Part shown: piece after piece, positions 36,498-45,866 of the stretch
Position numbering within the stretch: position 1 is the first letter of the stretch
How the letters are laid out: the number at the start of each line of letters is the position of its first letter
From: Campylobacter coli LMG 9860
Lineage (GTDB): Bacteria > Campylobacterota > Campylobacteria > Campylobacterales > Campylobacteraceae
DNA: 64,000 nucleotides
Direction of reading: 5' to 3'
Assembly (NCBI RefSeq): GCF_000254135.1
Contig: NZ_AINS01000001.1
Location: forward strand, 1-64,000
Position numbers and translations under genes: made by a program
Notes under the pieces: model-generated
What the model was told of the DNA's origin: nothing
What the model saw: the letters and a program-made list of their open reading frames with translations, nothing else
The model's database searches: none

Positions 36498-38293
36498 ATT
36501 CGCTATTAATTGGTACTGCAGGGCATATTGATCATGGAAAAACTTCTTTGATTAAAGCTATAAATGGTTTTGAAGGAGATAGTTTAAAAGAGGAAAAAGA
36601 AAGACAAATTACCATTAATTTAAGTTTTTCTAATTTAAACTATAAGCAAAAACACCTTTCTTTTATTGATGTGCCAGGTCATAAAGACTTGGTTAAAACG
36701 ATGATAAGCGGGGCTTTTGGTTTTAGTGCTTGTTTGTTTGTAGTTGATATCAATGAGGGCTTAAAAGAACAAAGTATAGAGCATTTAGAAGTACTTGAAC
36801 TTTTAGGTGTCAAAGATATTATCTTGGTGCTTAGCAAATGCGATTTATGTGAAAATCCTAAGGAACAAGAGCAAAAAATTCTAAACTCACTTGAGTTTAT
36901 ACCTATGAAAGTGTTTCACACTTCGATAAAGGATCAAGAGAGCATTGAGCGCTTAAAAAATTATCTTTTAAATTTAGAATGTAAGAATGCTAATGCAAAT
37001 CTTGTTTTTCGTTATTATATCGATAGGGTTTTTTCTTTAAAAGGTATAGGAACTATAGTTACTGGAAGCCTTAATGAGGGCAAAATTTCCCTCAATGAAA
37101 AAATCATTTGTCTTGACAATCAAAAAGAACTTGTGGTTAAAAATATACAAAATCATGAAAGTAATTTTGCTGAAATTTCAGCTTTTAACCGTGTGGCTTT
37201 GAGCTTAAATTGTGATTATAAAGAATTAAAAAAAGGTTATGTTTTAAGTAAAAAAGGTTTTTTTAAGGGCTTTAAAGAATGTGATGTTTTGATTAAAGCT
37301 AAAAGATTAAAAAATGAAAAAATGCTTTTTTGCGTGGGTGCAAAAAGCATAGAGTGCAAGATAAGCATTTTAAAAGAGTTAGAAAATAATGAATTTTTTG
37401 CTCATCTTGAATTTGAAAAAAATCTTTTTTTATGTTTTAATGAAAAATTTATTTTATTGCAAAATAATCGTGTTGTGGGCGGAGGAGAGGTTTTAAATCC
37501 TGTGAGTGAGCCTTTGAAAAAGGAGCAAAAAAACAAATTTTTAATGCTTTTGAAAAATAAAGAATTAAAAAAAGCTTTCAAATTTCTAAAAAATACGCAT
37601 AAATATGGCTTTGGCTTGCTTTCAAGTTATCAAAGATTTAAGTTAAGTCATGAAGAAGCTTTGAATTTAGCCAAAGAATTAAATGGAGTTTTTATAGATG
37701 AAAAAAATCTTAATATTTATAATCTCTTAGCCTTAGATGAGCTTAAAAAATTCATTTCTTTTATACTTGAAAAAAATCCTTATGCCATGCTTTCAGCAAG
37801 CTCTTTAGCTCTAAGACTTCCTTGGGCTAGTGCGGAATTTTGTGAATTTGGACTTCAAAATCTATCAAATTTACTTGAATTTGAAAAGGGAGTGTATTTT
37901 AAAAAAGGAATTGATTATGAAAAGCTTAGGGAAAAAAACAACGATGAGCTATACAATATACTTAAAAAACAAGGCATAAAACCTCAAGCACCTTATAATT
38001 TATACGAATTTTTAGAATTAGACAGAAAAAGTGGAGATGAAATTTTAAAAAAACTTACCAAGCAAAATCGCGTTATAAGACTTTCTCATAATCTTTTTAT
38101 AGAAAAAAATGCCTTAGATAAGCTTATGCAAGAGTGCTTAGAAATTTTAAAGAGTCAAAGCCTTGATATACAAAGTATGAAAGAGCGTTTTAATCTTTCA
38201 AGAAAATATGCCATAGCTTATTTAGAATATCTTGATAAAGATGAGAGGGTGCAAAAAAAGGATGAAAAAAGATTTTTAAAAACAAATATTTAG
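36494..38293 (+). CDS. selB: SelB, selenocysteine-specific elongation factor
   Basis: Brings Sec-tRNA to UGA codons with a downstream SECIS hairpin. The 599-residue GTPase has the G1 motif GTAGHIDHGKTS at the start, DVPGHKD near residue 59 and SKCD near 114. Beta-barrel domains follow, then C-terminal winged helices (about residues 350-599) that bind SECIS RNA. Its start overlaps selA. Closed by a 48-base gap before the DsbC-like gene. Confidence 0.96.
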   Translation: MNSLLIGTAGHIDHGKTSLIKAINGFEGDSLKEEKERQITINLSFSNLNYKQKHLSFIDVPGHKDLVKTMISGAFGFSACLFVVDINEGLKEQSIEHLEVLELLGVKDIILVLSKCDLCENPKEQEQKILNSLEFIPMKVFHTSIKDQESIERLKNYLLNLECKNANANLVFRYYIDRVFSLKGIGTIVTGSLNEGKISLNEKIICLDNQKELVVKNIQNHESNFAEISAFNRVALSLNCDYKELKKGYVLSKKGFFKGFKECDVLIKAKRLKNEKMLFCVGAKSIECKISILKELENNEFFAHLEFEKNLFLCFNEKFILLQNNRVVGGGEVLNPVSEPLKKEQKNKFLMLLKNKELKKAFKFLKNTHKYGFGLLSSYQRFKLSHEEALNLAKELNGVFIDEKNLNIYNLLALDELKKFISFILEKNPYAMLSASSLALRLPWASAEFCEFGLQNLSNLLEFEKGVYFKKGIDYEKLREKNNDELYNILKKQGIKPQAPYNLYEFLELDRKSGDEILKKLTKQNRVIRLSHNLFIEKNALDKLMQECLEILKSQSLDIQSMKERFNLSRKYAIAYLEYLDKDERVQKKDEKRFLKTNI

Positions 38294-38341
38294 AATATCA
38301 TTATAAAATAAAATCTTAATATTTGATTTTAAGGAAAATAA

Positions 38342-39052
38342 ATGAAAAAAATAAGCTTAATCCTTGCTTGCTCAATGTCTTTATTTGCTGCTAGCAATTC
38401 TGAAATCAGTGATTTTTATTCCAAAAGCATTAAAGCACAATTTCCAAATGCAACAGTGAGTGTAGGTAATCGCCAAAAGGTTGGAAATACAGGTTTTGAA
38501 AGCGTAATTGTTACGATAACGCTTGAAGGACAAAAGCAAGAGCAAATTCTTTTTACAAAAGATAATCTTATCGTTCCTGATATTATTGATTTAAAAACTA
38601 AAACTTCTTATGCTCAAGAATATGAAATGAAAAAATTCCAAGAGGCTAGAGCAAATTTCACTAAAAATGTTAAACCTGTAGTTCAAAAAGAAACAATGCT
38701 TATAGCTTTAGGCGATAAAAGCAAACCCGCTATTTATGTATTTTCAGATCCAGAATGTCCTTATTGTAGAGATCATTTGGCACAGATTAAAGATGAGCTT
38801 AAAAATTATCAAGTCAATTATATCTTAACCCCAGTGCATGGTAAATCAGCTTTTGAAAAATCAGCATTGATTTACAAAGAGAGTAAAAAAGCTAAGAGTG
38901 ATGATGAGAAAATAGCTATTTTAAATAAATATTATGATGCAAATATCAAATCTTATCCAAAGGTGAGCGATAGCGAGTTAAAAGAAGTATTTTCTCTTTA
39001 TGAAAAATATCGTTCTTTAGGCCTTAGTGCTACTCCAACCATCATCAAATAA
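38342..39052 (+). CDS. DsbC/DsbG-like periplasmic thiol isomerase
   Basis: A 236-residue exported protein. Residues 1-17 form a signal peptide (KKISLILACSMSLFAASN). Residues about 20-100 form a DsbC-type dimerisation domain. The thioredoxin fold follows, with the active site SDPECPYCRD near 138 and a cis-proline loop SATPTIIK at the very end. It probably isomerises or reduces disulphides in the periplasm. It lies after selB and overlaps a lipoprotein gene by one base (TAATG). Corresponds to Cj1380 as I recall. Confidence 0.88.
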   Translation: MKKISLILACSMSLFAASNSEISDFYSKSIKAQFPNATVSVGNRQKVGNTGFESVIVTITLEGQKQEQILFTKDNLIVPDIIDLKTKTSYAQEYEMKKFQEARANFTKNVKPVVQKETMLIALGDKSKPAIYVFSDPECPYCRDHLAQIKDELKNYQVNYILTPVHGKSAFEKSALIYKESKKAKSDDEKIAILNKYYDANIKSYPKVSDSELKEVFSLYEKYRSLGLSATPTIIK

Positions 39053-39579
39053 TGAGAAAAATTCGTCTAATTTCAGTTTTATTTCTAGCACTCTTTTTGA
39101 GTGCTTGCGCAAAGCCTGCCTTTGTTCAAAGCTCTATACAAACAAGCAATGAAGGCATTTTTTTAAAGGCTAAACAAGGGCAAAGTTTTAGTATCACTTT
39201 GCAAAATCCAAGCAAAATTCAAAGTACTCTAAAAGATGAATTAGCTTTAAGACTTAAAAATTTAGGATTAAAAGAAGTATCTTTGAATGCCGATTATGAA
39301 ATTTTAATCAATCTTGTAGATTTTAAAAAGCATTCCTACGCTCAAAGAATTACAAGTTCGGGAAGATTTTTTTATGATTTTGATCCTTTTGAAAATAATG
39401 GGGAATGGTATATTGAAAATTATTATACCATGCAAGTAAATATACAAATTGGCTTTAAAAATACTCTGCAAAAAACGAGTTTGTTTACTCGCACAGCTTA
39501 TCTTAGTGATAAAAAGCGTTGTCAGCTTTCCTTAGAAAATAAAATTATAGATCAAATTTCAAGTTTTTTTTATTTTTGA
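39052..39579 (+). CDS. lipoprotein of unknown function
   Basis: A 175-residue protein with a lipoprotein signal peptide: basic start, hydrophobic core, then the lipobox LSAC with the lipidated Cys near residue 19. The mature part resembles conserved lipoproteins with a TraT-like tone (GIFLKAKQGQSFSITLQNPS, then LKNLGLKEV-x-x-x-ADYEI), but I cannot assign a family with certainty. Translation is coupled to the DsbC-like gene. Ends one base before the convergent exporter gene. Corresponds to Cj1381 as I recall. Confidence 0.7.
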   Translation: MRKIRLISVLFLALFLSACAKPAFVQSSIQTSNEGIFLKAKQGQSFSITLQNPSKIQSTLKDELALRLKNLGLKEVSLNADYEILINLVDFKKHSYAQRITSSGRFFYDFDPFENNGEWYIENYYTMQVNIQIGFKNTLQKTSLFTRTAYLSDKKRCQLSLENKIIDQISSFFYF

Positions 39580-39580
39580 T

Positions 39581-40876
39581 TTAAATTTTACTTTCTAATT
39601 CTTCTTTATTTGTTAGCTTGCTATCAAATTTAATGACTAGATTTTTTGAGTTTTTGTATATATCTACAACGCCTAAATTTTTACCAAATTCGCTCAAATT
39701 TAAAGTCGTTTCTAAAGGCAAATAAATATTTTTAAATTCAGAAGGATTTTTTAAATATAACAAAGCTATAAACCAAACAATAGACAAAATCACTAAAATA
39801 ATAGCCAGTAATTCTAATTTATTAAGATGTAAAAATATACCTCCTATTATACCTCCTATAAAACTTCCACCATATCCAAAAGCATTAAAAAGTCCTAAAG
39901 CTGCGCCTTTTTCATGTACTTTACAAAATTTAGAAGCACAGCTTTGCATAATGGGCTCGTGCAAGTTAAAACCTATAAAAAATATCACAACCGCAACGAT
40001 AAAGAAAGTAATTGTGCTAGAAAAAACAAAAAAGATATAAGAAAGGATAAAAAAAGCTATCCCTAAAAGTAAAATTTGCTTTGCTAAGCCTCTTTTTTCG
40101 CCTAAACTTCCTGAAAATCCCATGGCGATAAAGCCTGCTATCATAGATGCTGTATAAACAATCCAAAGTTTATGTTCATCAAAGCCTAAATGTTTTACTA
40201 AAATGATAGGAATGCTTAAAAACGCTATACTCATAAGCATTTTTTGCATGAAATTAGTAAAATTCATTAGGGCTAAATTTTTTTGTTTAATAAGATGAAA
40301 AAAAGGAGTTTTGGTATTTTCATGGGTGAGTTTATTTTCTTTTGGAACGACGGTATAAAGCAAGATAATACACAAAAGCGATAAAACAGCACTAAGATCA
40401 AAAAGACTAGAAAGCCCCCATTTAGCACTCATTAAAGGCGAGATTACCATAGAAGCTGCAAAAGATAGTCCTATAAAAGATCCCATTATTGCCATAGCTT
40501 TACCGCGATTTTCTTCAGTGATAAAATCACTAATCATTGCTGTAGCTACTGCACCAATAGCCCCTGCACCTTGAAGCATTCTGCCTATTAGCATTGTATA
40601 AATATTATCAGCCCAAGAGCAGATTAAAGAGCCTATGATAAAGATAATCAGTCCTATAAGCATGGTTTTTTTGCGTCCAATTTTATCACTTAGTATTCCA
40701 AAAGGCATTTGTAAAGCCATTTGAGTTAGAGCATAAACACCCACTAGAAGTCCTACTAAAAATTCATTTGCACCCTGGAGTTCAAGAGCATAAAAGCTAA
40801 GCACAGGCAAAACTATAAAAAGTCCAAAAAATCTTGTTCCAACGATAAAAGATAGGGGTAAGACATTATTTAGCAT
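39581..40876 (-). CDS. cmeG: MFS multidrug efflux transporter (CmeG-like)
   Basis: A 431-residue inner-membrane protein with 12 predicted helices. It has the MFS motif GILSDKIGRKKTML near residue 60 and motif C-like GAIGAVATAMISDF near 102. A short soluble C-terminal domain follows (about 385-431). It matches Cj1375, described as the multidrug exporter CmeG, in position and type. Minus strand, meeting the lipoprotein tail to tail with no terminator between. Confidence 0.85.
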   Translation of the reverse strand: MLNNVLPLSFIVGTRFFGLFIVLPVLSFYALELQGANEFLVGLLVGVYALTQMALQMPFGILSDKIGRKKTMLIGLIIFIIGSLICSWADNIYTMLIGRMLQGAGAIGAVATAMISDFITEENRGKAMAIMGSFIGLSFAASMVISPLMSAKWGLSSLFDLSAVLSLLCIILLYTVVPKENKLTHENTKTPFFHLIKQKNLALMNFTNFMQKMLMSIAFLSIPIILVKHLGFDEHKLWIVYTASMIAGFIAMGFSGSLGEKRGLAKQILLLGIAFFILSYIFFVFSSTITFFIVAVVIFFIGFNLHEPIMQSCASKFCKVHEKGAALGLFNAFGYGGSFIGGIIGGIFLHLNKLELLAIILVILSIVWFIALLYLKNPSEFKNIYLPLETTLNLSEFGKNLGVVDIYKNSKNLVIKFDSKLTNKEELESKI

Positions 40877-41017
40877 TATTTGGTTTCCTAAAAATCTTAA
40901 ATTTTACAAAAAAAGATAATTTTACTATGAATTATATTAAGGATTGTTAAGTTTTTTATTTTATCTTTTTAAAAGGCTTAAAAAAGTAAGATTTTAATTT
41001 TTTAAAAGGATGGGTTT

Positions 41018-41473
41018 ATGAATCGTTTTCAAACTTTTTCTTTGGCAATGGAAGGTAAAGTAAATATAGAGCTGCTGGCAGCTTATAAAGATAAAATTGA
41101 AACTTTAAGCGATGAAACATTGTTTCGTTTTTGGTATTTAGAATTGAAAAATCCTATTATAGGGCTTATTTTAGGCGTAGTACCTGCTTTTATTTTATCA
41201 GGGCTTACTTTTGATCGTTTTTATAAAGGGGATATGGGGCTTGGTTTTGCAAAAATGGCAATGTGGGCTTTTATTTTTATAGGTTTACTTATTGCAGGTT
41301 TTTTTGATTCATCTTCTATGCTTGTAGTATGGATTTTTAATATCGTCGCTCTTTTTATATGGAATATACTTGATTTTTTCTTAGTTTGGCAAGGGATTAA
41401 AAATGATAATTTAGCGAAAATAATTCAATTTTTGGAGCAAGATAATGAAAATTTTATTAGCAACAAGCAATAA
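41018..41473 (+). CDS. small integral membrane protein
   Basis: A 151-residue protein with a soluble N-terminus (about 1-45) and three to four hydrophobic segments between residues 46 and 130, the first starting [14 protein letters not shown]. The repeated Gly-rich helices resemble the TM2-type small membrane proteins, but the family is not certain. The 3' end overlaps rdgB by 29 bases, so the two are probably co-transcribed. No function known to me. Confidence 0.7.
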   Translation: MNRFQTFSLAMEGKVNIELLAAYKDKIETLSDETLFRFWYLELKNPIIGLILGVVPAFILSGLTFDRFYKGDMGLGFAKMAMWAFIFIGLLIAGFFDSSSMLVVWIFNIVALFIWNILDFFLVWQGIKNDNLAKIIQFLEQDNENFISNKQ

Positions 41474-42053
41474 ACACAAAGTTATAGAATTAAAAGAACT
41501 TTTAAAAGAATTTGAAATTTATGCCTTTGATGAAATTCTAACCACCTTTGAAATAGAAGAAAATGGCAATAGTTTTAAAGAAAATGCTCTTATAAAAGCA
41601 AGAGCGGTTTTTAATGCTTTGGATGAAAATCAAAAAAATGAATTTATTGTTTTAAGCGATGATAGCGGAATTTGTGTCGATGTTTTGGGCGGTAAGCCAG
41701 GAATTTATTCTGCGCGTTTTAGTGGTAAGGGAGATGATAAAAGCAATCGTGATGAGCTTGTAAAACAAATGAGAGTTTTGGGCTTTGAAAAAAGTAAGGT
41801 TCATTATGTAGCTGCTATCGCTTTGGTAAGCTTAGAGGGTGAATGGACAATGCATGGAACTATGCACGGACATGTAATTAACACAGAAAGAGGTGAAAAT
41901 GGCTTTGGCTATGATAGCCTTTTTATCCCTAAAGGCTTTGATAAAACTTTAGCAGAACTTAGCCATAATGAAAAAAACCAACTTTCGCATCGTTTTAAAG
42001 CTTTGGAACTTACAAGGATTGTTTTAAAAGTTTTAAATAAAGGAAAAGGGTGA
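41445..42053 (+). CDS. rdgB: RdgB, non-canonical purine NTP pyrophosphatase
   Basis: Hydrolyses ITP, dITP and XTP to keep deaminated purines out of nucleic acids. The 202-residue HAM1/RdgB protein starts [19 protein letters not shown]. It has [22 protein letters not shown] near residue 70, [13 protein letters not shown] near 148 and [16 protein letters not shown] near 168. Its start lies inside the preceding membrane protein gene, and its stop overlaps a small membrane peptide gene. Confidence 0.95.
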   Translation: MKILLATSNKHKVIELKELLKEFEIYAFDEILTTFEIEENGNSFKENALIKARAVFNALDENQKNEFIVLSDDSGICVDVLGGKPGIYSARFSGKGDDKSNRDELVKQMRVLGFEKSKVHYVAAIALVSLEGEWTMHGTMHGHVINTERGENGFGYDSLFIPKGFDKTLAELSHNEKNQLSHRFKALELTRIVLKVLNKGKG

Positions 42054-42130
42054 GAAATTTTATCAAGTATATTTTAGCGGTTATATTTATTTATGTGCTT
42101 TATGCGGGTTTAAAGCTTTGGTTTTCTTAG
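42050..42130 (+). CDS. 26-residue single-helix membrane peptide overlapping rdgB
   Basis: A GTG at 42050 overlaps the rdgB TGA (GTGA) and opens a 26-codon frame, with AGGAAAAGGG just upstream as a ribosome site. The product has a short basic start (RNFIK), one hydrophobic helix of about 15 residues ([15 protein letters not shown]) and a KLWFS end. Its 3' half overlaps the end of the convergent RND gene. It looks like a genuine small membrane protein, but no homologue is known to me. Confidence 0.45.
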   Translation: MRNFIKYILAVIFIYVLYAGLKLWFS

Positions 42131-44549
42131 TATAAATTGTAACCAAAAGACTTGGAAGCAAAAATAAGCTTCCACTTAAAAGTAAAATCATCACAAATAC
42201 AGTTAAAACTCCAAAATAAATCGTAGGAATAAAATTACTACTCATCATAACGCTAAAACCTAAAACTATACCAATGGTTGTATAATAAAGTGCCGATCCT
42301 ATGCTAAGATGTGAAGCTAAAATCGCTTCTTCTACGCTTTTGGTTTTTATTTCTTCTTTAAAACGATAGATATAATGTATGGTATCATCCACGCCTATAC
42401 CTATGGCTATAGCAGCTATGGTAATACTCATCATATCTAAAGGTATGCCTAAAATTCCCATAAGGGCAAAAACCATACTTAAAGGAATGATATTAACCAG
42501 TAGGGCAATAATTGAAAATTTCAAGCTTCTAAAAATAATGATAAACAATACAAAGATAACTAAGATAACAAAAACAAGTGTATCAAATTGTGATGAAAAA
42601 AGACTTTGAAGCATATTATTATAAAGTAGCATAATGCCTGTGATTTGAATTTCCACACCATCATTTTTTAAAAGTGTTTCGAGCTCTTGCTTGAGATTTG
42701 TTAGAAATTCATTACGCCTTAGTTTTGGATCAGAATCTATAATACGTATGCTAAATCTTAACTCATTTTCTTCTATATTAACAAAGGGTGAAAGAAGTTC
42801 TTGCTTAAGTTCTGGGGGTAAATTTTCGTTTAAAAACGCAAGAGTAAAATCATCTAAATCCTTGCCATCATTGATATTTTTTCCTAGACTTAAAAGGCTA
42901 TTAAGACTTAAAACCGAACCTATGAATTCTTTATTTTCTAAAAATTCATGCACCTTTTTTGCAATACGCGTTTTTTGAGAATTGAACCAATAAGTATCCT
43001 TTGTTGCTAGAGCATCAAATTCGCTTTCAAAGCTATCAAATACATCATTTAAACTAGGGTTGTTTTTATTATCAGGAAAACGAATGATAATATCCAAAGG
43101 CAGGGTTCCGCCTAAATTTTTATCAATAACCAATAAGCCTTTTTTGATTTCACTTCCATCTTTAAAATAATTTACAAAAGAATTTTCAACTCTTAGTTTA
43201 GAAATTCCTATTAGAGCCAAGATAATAGTAGTAATGGAGAGTATGTATATAATAGAGCGTTTTTTAGGATCTAGGCTTGTTTTAGCACAAAAAGCTAAGA
43301 AATTAAATTTAAATTCTTTTTTGTAATATTTTTTGAGTTTAAGAAGCACTAAAATACTTGCTAAAAATAAATAGCTAAAAATAAGTGCAAGTCCTATACC
43401 TATATTCATCATAATACCAAGTTTTATGATAGGCTCTATATTTGAAAGCATGAGGGAGAAAAAGCCTATCATGGTTGTAATGATGGCATAAAAACTAGGA
43501 TTTGCTTTTGCAAGTAGGGTTTGAAGTACAAGGCGTTCGATTTTAGCTTTTGGATAAAGCTTGCTAATTTCTATAAAATGTGTGATGAGGTGAATGACTA
43601 CGCTTAGAGTGATGATTAAGACCAAAGCAACATAGTTTGAAGAAATAACCGTGATTTGAAAATTTAAAAGAGCAAAAACGCCACTTGCCGCACTTAAACT
43701 TATAAAACAAATAAAGAGAGGTAAAAATACAAAACGCCACGCACGAAAAAAGCAATAAAGTGCACATGCTAATAAAAACACAAGAGAAATTCCATAGAGC
43801 ATGAGATCAGATTTTATATAAGTTATCATATCATCAGCAATCATACTCACCCCGCCAAGATAGAATCTATCCTCATTTTTTTCATATTTTTTGATGATAT
43901 TTTTGATTGTATCTAAGCCTTGTTTTGTAATGATTTTTTGTTGTTCTTGGTGTTTTTTAATTGCTAAGCGAATTTGCTCTTTTTTATTCTCATCTGTGCT
44001 AAGATCGCGTTTTTCTATGAGTTCATTATAGATTGTATCGGGTTTAAGATAGATGATAAGTCCTGTTGTTTTGCCATCTTTTGAAATGATATTGTTTTTA
44101 TAAAAAGGACTGTTTAAAATTTCATTTTGAGCTTTGGTGAGGTTAATATCCTTGCTTTGTATATTGGGAATATTTTTTAAAAGTTCTTTTAAGTCTGTAT
44201 TTTCTGAACTTTGGAGCAAAGGAGCATTGATAATGCTAAAAACACGCTCGACTAATGAAACTTGTTCTAATTCTTGATGAAGCTCTTTTAATTTGTTTAA
44301 ATTTTTACCTGAAAAAGGGTTTTCATCTTCAGGTTTAAAAGCTAAAAGTAAAAAATTATCACTTTTATAATGTTTAGAAAGTTCTCTAAAAATTTTTAAA
44401 TCTTTATCATCCTCTAAAAGCAAGCTTTCAGCACTTGCATCTACGCTTAATTTAGAAGCGAAAAAGCTTAAAAATAAGCATATAAAAAGAGTAGCAAAAA
44501 AAGTACTTTTTGGATGATAAATAAAAATTTTTAAGAATTTCGCAAACAT
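42087..44549 (-). CDS. RND-superfamily lipid exporter (MmpL/HpnN-like)
   Basis: An 820-residue inner-membrane protein with the RND layout. One N-terminal helix is followed by a large periplasmic domain (about 40-240), five helices (about 245-405), another helix near 430, a second periplasmic domain (about 455-640) and five more helices. IAIGIGVDDTIHYIYRFKEE lies near residue 730, typical of MMPL/HpnN/patched-like proteins. It follows mlaC with a one-base overlap and mlaA, so it probably moves phospholipids or another lipid across the envelope with them. Corresponds to Cj1373 as I recall. Confidence 0.82.
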   Translation of the reverse strand: MFAKFLKIFIYHPKSTFFATLFICLFLSFFASKLSVDASAESLLLEDDKDLKIFRELSKHYKSDNFLLLAFKPEDENPFSGKNLNKLKELHQELEQVSLVERVFSIINAPLLQSSENTDLKELLKNIPNIQSKDINLTKAQNEILNSPFYKNNIISKDGKTTGLIIYLKPDTIYNELIEKRDLSTDENKKEQIRLAIKKHQEQQKIITKQGLDTIKNIIKKYEKNEDRFYLGGVSMIADDMITYIKSDLMLYGISLVFLLACALYCFFRAWRFVFLPLFICFISLSAASGVFALLNFQITVISSNYVALVLIITLSVVIHLITHFIEISKLYPKAKIERLVLQTLLAKANPSFYAIITTMIGFFSLMLSNIEPIIKLGIMMNIGIGLALIFSYLFLASILVLLKLKKYYKKEFKFNFLAFCAKTSLDPKKRSIIYILSITTIILALIGISKLRVENSFVNYFKDGSEIKKGLLVIDKNLGGTLPLDIIIRFPDNKNNPSLNDVFDSFESEFDALATKDTYWFNSQKTRIAKKVHEFLENKEFIGSVLSLNSLLSLGKNINDGKDLDDFTLAFLNENLPPELKQELLSPFVNIEENELRFSIRIIDSDPKLRRNEFLTNLKQELETLLKNDGVEIQITGIMLLYNNMLQSLFSSQFDTLVFVILVIFVLFIIIFRSLKFSIIALLVNIIPLSMVFALMGILGIPLDMMSITIAAIAIGIGVDDTIHYIYRFKEEIKTKSVEEAILASHLSIGSALYYTTIGIVLGFSVMMSSNFIPTIYFGVLTVFVMILLLSGSLFLLPSLLVTIYTKKTKALNPHKAHK

Positions 44550-45118
44550 TATTCTATGGTTATATTCTCAAGTTTCTGAAGTAGAGTATCAAAATCTTGG
44601 TTTGCTAAAATATCCCCAAATTGAGATCTATAGGTTTGAACTATACTAACACCCAAAACATCGATATCGTAGATAAGCCAATCATTATTATTGTTATAAA
44701 ATTTAAAGATGATATTTTTTTCTTCCCCATCTACTATCATCGAAGAGGTTAAAAAATATCGTTTTGCGTTTTTTAATTCTCCATTTTTTACCATTAAAAC
44801 TTGATCCTTATAAAGATCGAGTTTATCTGTAAAGCTTTTTTTAAGGCTTGCCTCAAAAGCACTAGCAAATTTTTCTTGTTCTTTAGGGTTTAATTTAGCA
44901 TAATCTTTAGAAAGGCTCAGTTGAGCCATGAGTTTATAATCAATTATATGATCAAAAATTAGAAAAATTCCATCAGCAGCTTGTTTTTTATCTTCTTTGT
45001 TGTTTTGTAGAAGTTGTAGGCTTTTATTGATATTTTTTTGCATGGTATTAGAAATTTCATCTAATTGTAAGGCAAAAATATTTAAAGATAAAACTAGAAT
45101 TAAAAATATTTTTTTCAT
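44549..45118 (-). CDS. mlaC: MlaC-like periplasmic phospholipid-binding protein
   Basis: A 189-residue exported protein. The signal peptide (residues 1-17) is followed by an MlaC/Ttg2D domain with IDYKLMAQLSLSKDYAKLNP near residue 60, FASAFEASLKKSFTDKL near 85 and WLIYDIDVLGVSIVQTYRSQF near 145-165. MlaC carries phospholipids between MlaA in the outer membrane and an inner-membrane complex. Here the neighbour downstream is an RND transporter instead of MlaFEDB. Confidence 0.88.
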   Translation of the reverse strand: MKKIFLILVLSLNIFALQLDEISNTMQKNINKSLQLLQNNKEDKKQAADGIFLIFDHIIDYKLMAQLSLSKDYAKLNPKEQEKFASAFEASLKKSFTDKLDLYKDQVLMVKNGELKNAKRYFLTSSMIVDGEEKNIIFKFYNNNNDWLIYDIDVLGVSIVQTYRSQFGDILANQDFDTLLQKLENITIE

Positions 45119-45127
45119 TTTTTTCCT

Positions 45128-45826
45128 TTATTTACTAAGTTCATTGCGTCTTTGCTCGTAAGCATCGCGTATAAACGGATATAAGTTAGGAGTATTATAA
45201 TAAATCTCATCAATCTCATCAAGTCTAAAGCTAAGTTCATTTCCAAAGCCATAGGCGCTTATGGCTATGCTTGCCCAAGTGGGATCGATATAAGCTGTTG
45301 GGCTTGCATACCAAGTTGCAGGTAGGGTTAATGTATCTCTTAAATTGCTAGGTCCAAGTATGGGCAAAACGATATGAAAACCGCTTCCCACTCCCCAATG
45401 CGCTAAAACAGTTCCTAAATCAGCAGGGTGTTTTTTAAGTCCCATTTTACTTGCAGGATCCATAATCCCACCAAAACCCATAATGGTATTAGCACTAAAT
45501 CTTTTAAATTCTTCTCCTGCTTCTTCAAATTTAAATTGCAAGACATTGCCTACAAAGCGTAGGGGTGCAAATAAATTATCAAAAAAATTTCTTACGCCCG
45601 TGCGAATAAATTCAGGAGTGATAGCATTGTAGCCTTTAAGAATAGGACGAAGGCTATAATCATACAAAGCTACATTAAAGCTTGTCATTGCTTTATTGTA
45701 CCCATAAAGTGGGTCATTTACTTTATAGCTTTGATACTCTTCTTCAAAATCATTTAAATCAAGCTCATTTGCAAAAGCAAAGATTGTGCTAAAGAGTAAA
45801 ATACAGGATATTAATTTTAATTTCAA
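45128..45826 (-). CDS. mlaA: MlaA/VacJ outer-membrane lipid-transport protein
   Basis: A 232-residue VacJ-family protein that removes misplaced phospholipids from the outer leaflet. It has DPLYGYNKAMTSFN near residue 38, IRTGVRNFFDNLFAPLRFVGN near 75, FGGIMDPASKMGL near 118 and LPILGPSNLRDTL near 155, all MlaA hallmarks. The signal peptide ends IFAFANELD; no lipobox sits at its end (the only early Cys is at about residue 8), so it is probably cleaved by signal peptidase I rather than lipidated. First gene of the mlaA-mlaC-RND operon. Confidence 0.92.
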   Translation of the reverse strand: MKLKLISCILLFSTIFAFANELDLNDFEEEYQSYKVNDPLYGYNKAMTSFNVALYDYSLRPILKGYNAITPEFIRTGVRNFFDNLFAPLRFVGNVLQFKFEEAGEEFKRFSANTIMGFGGIMDPASKMGLKKHPADLGTVLAHWGVGSGFHIVLPILGPSNLRDTLTLPATWYASPTAYIDPTWASIAISAYGFGNELSFRLDEIDEIYYNTPNLYPFIRDAYEQRRNELSK

Positions 45827-45866
45827 ATAAAACTCCTAAGATTAAAAGCCGTTATTATAGCAGATT

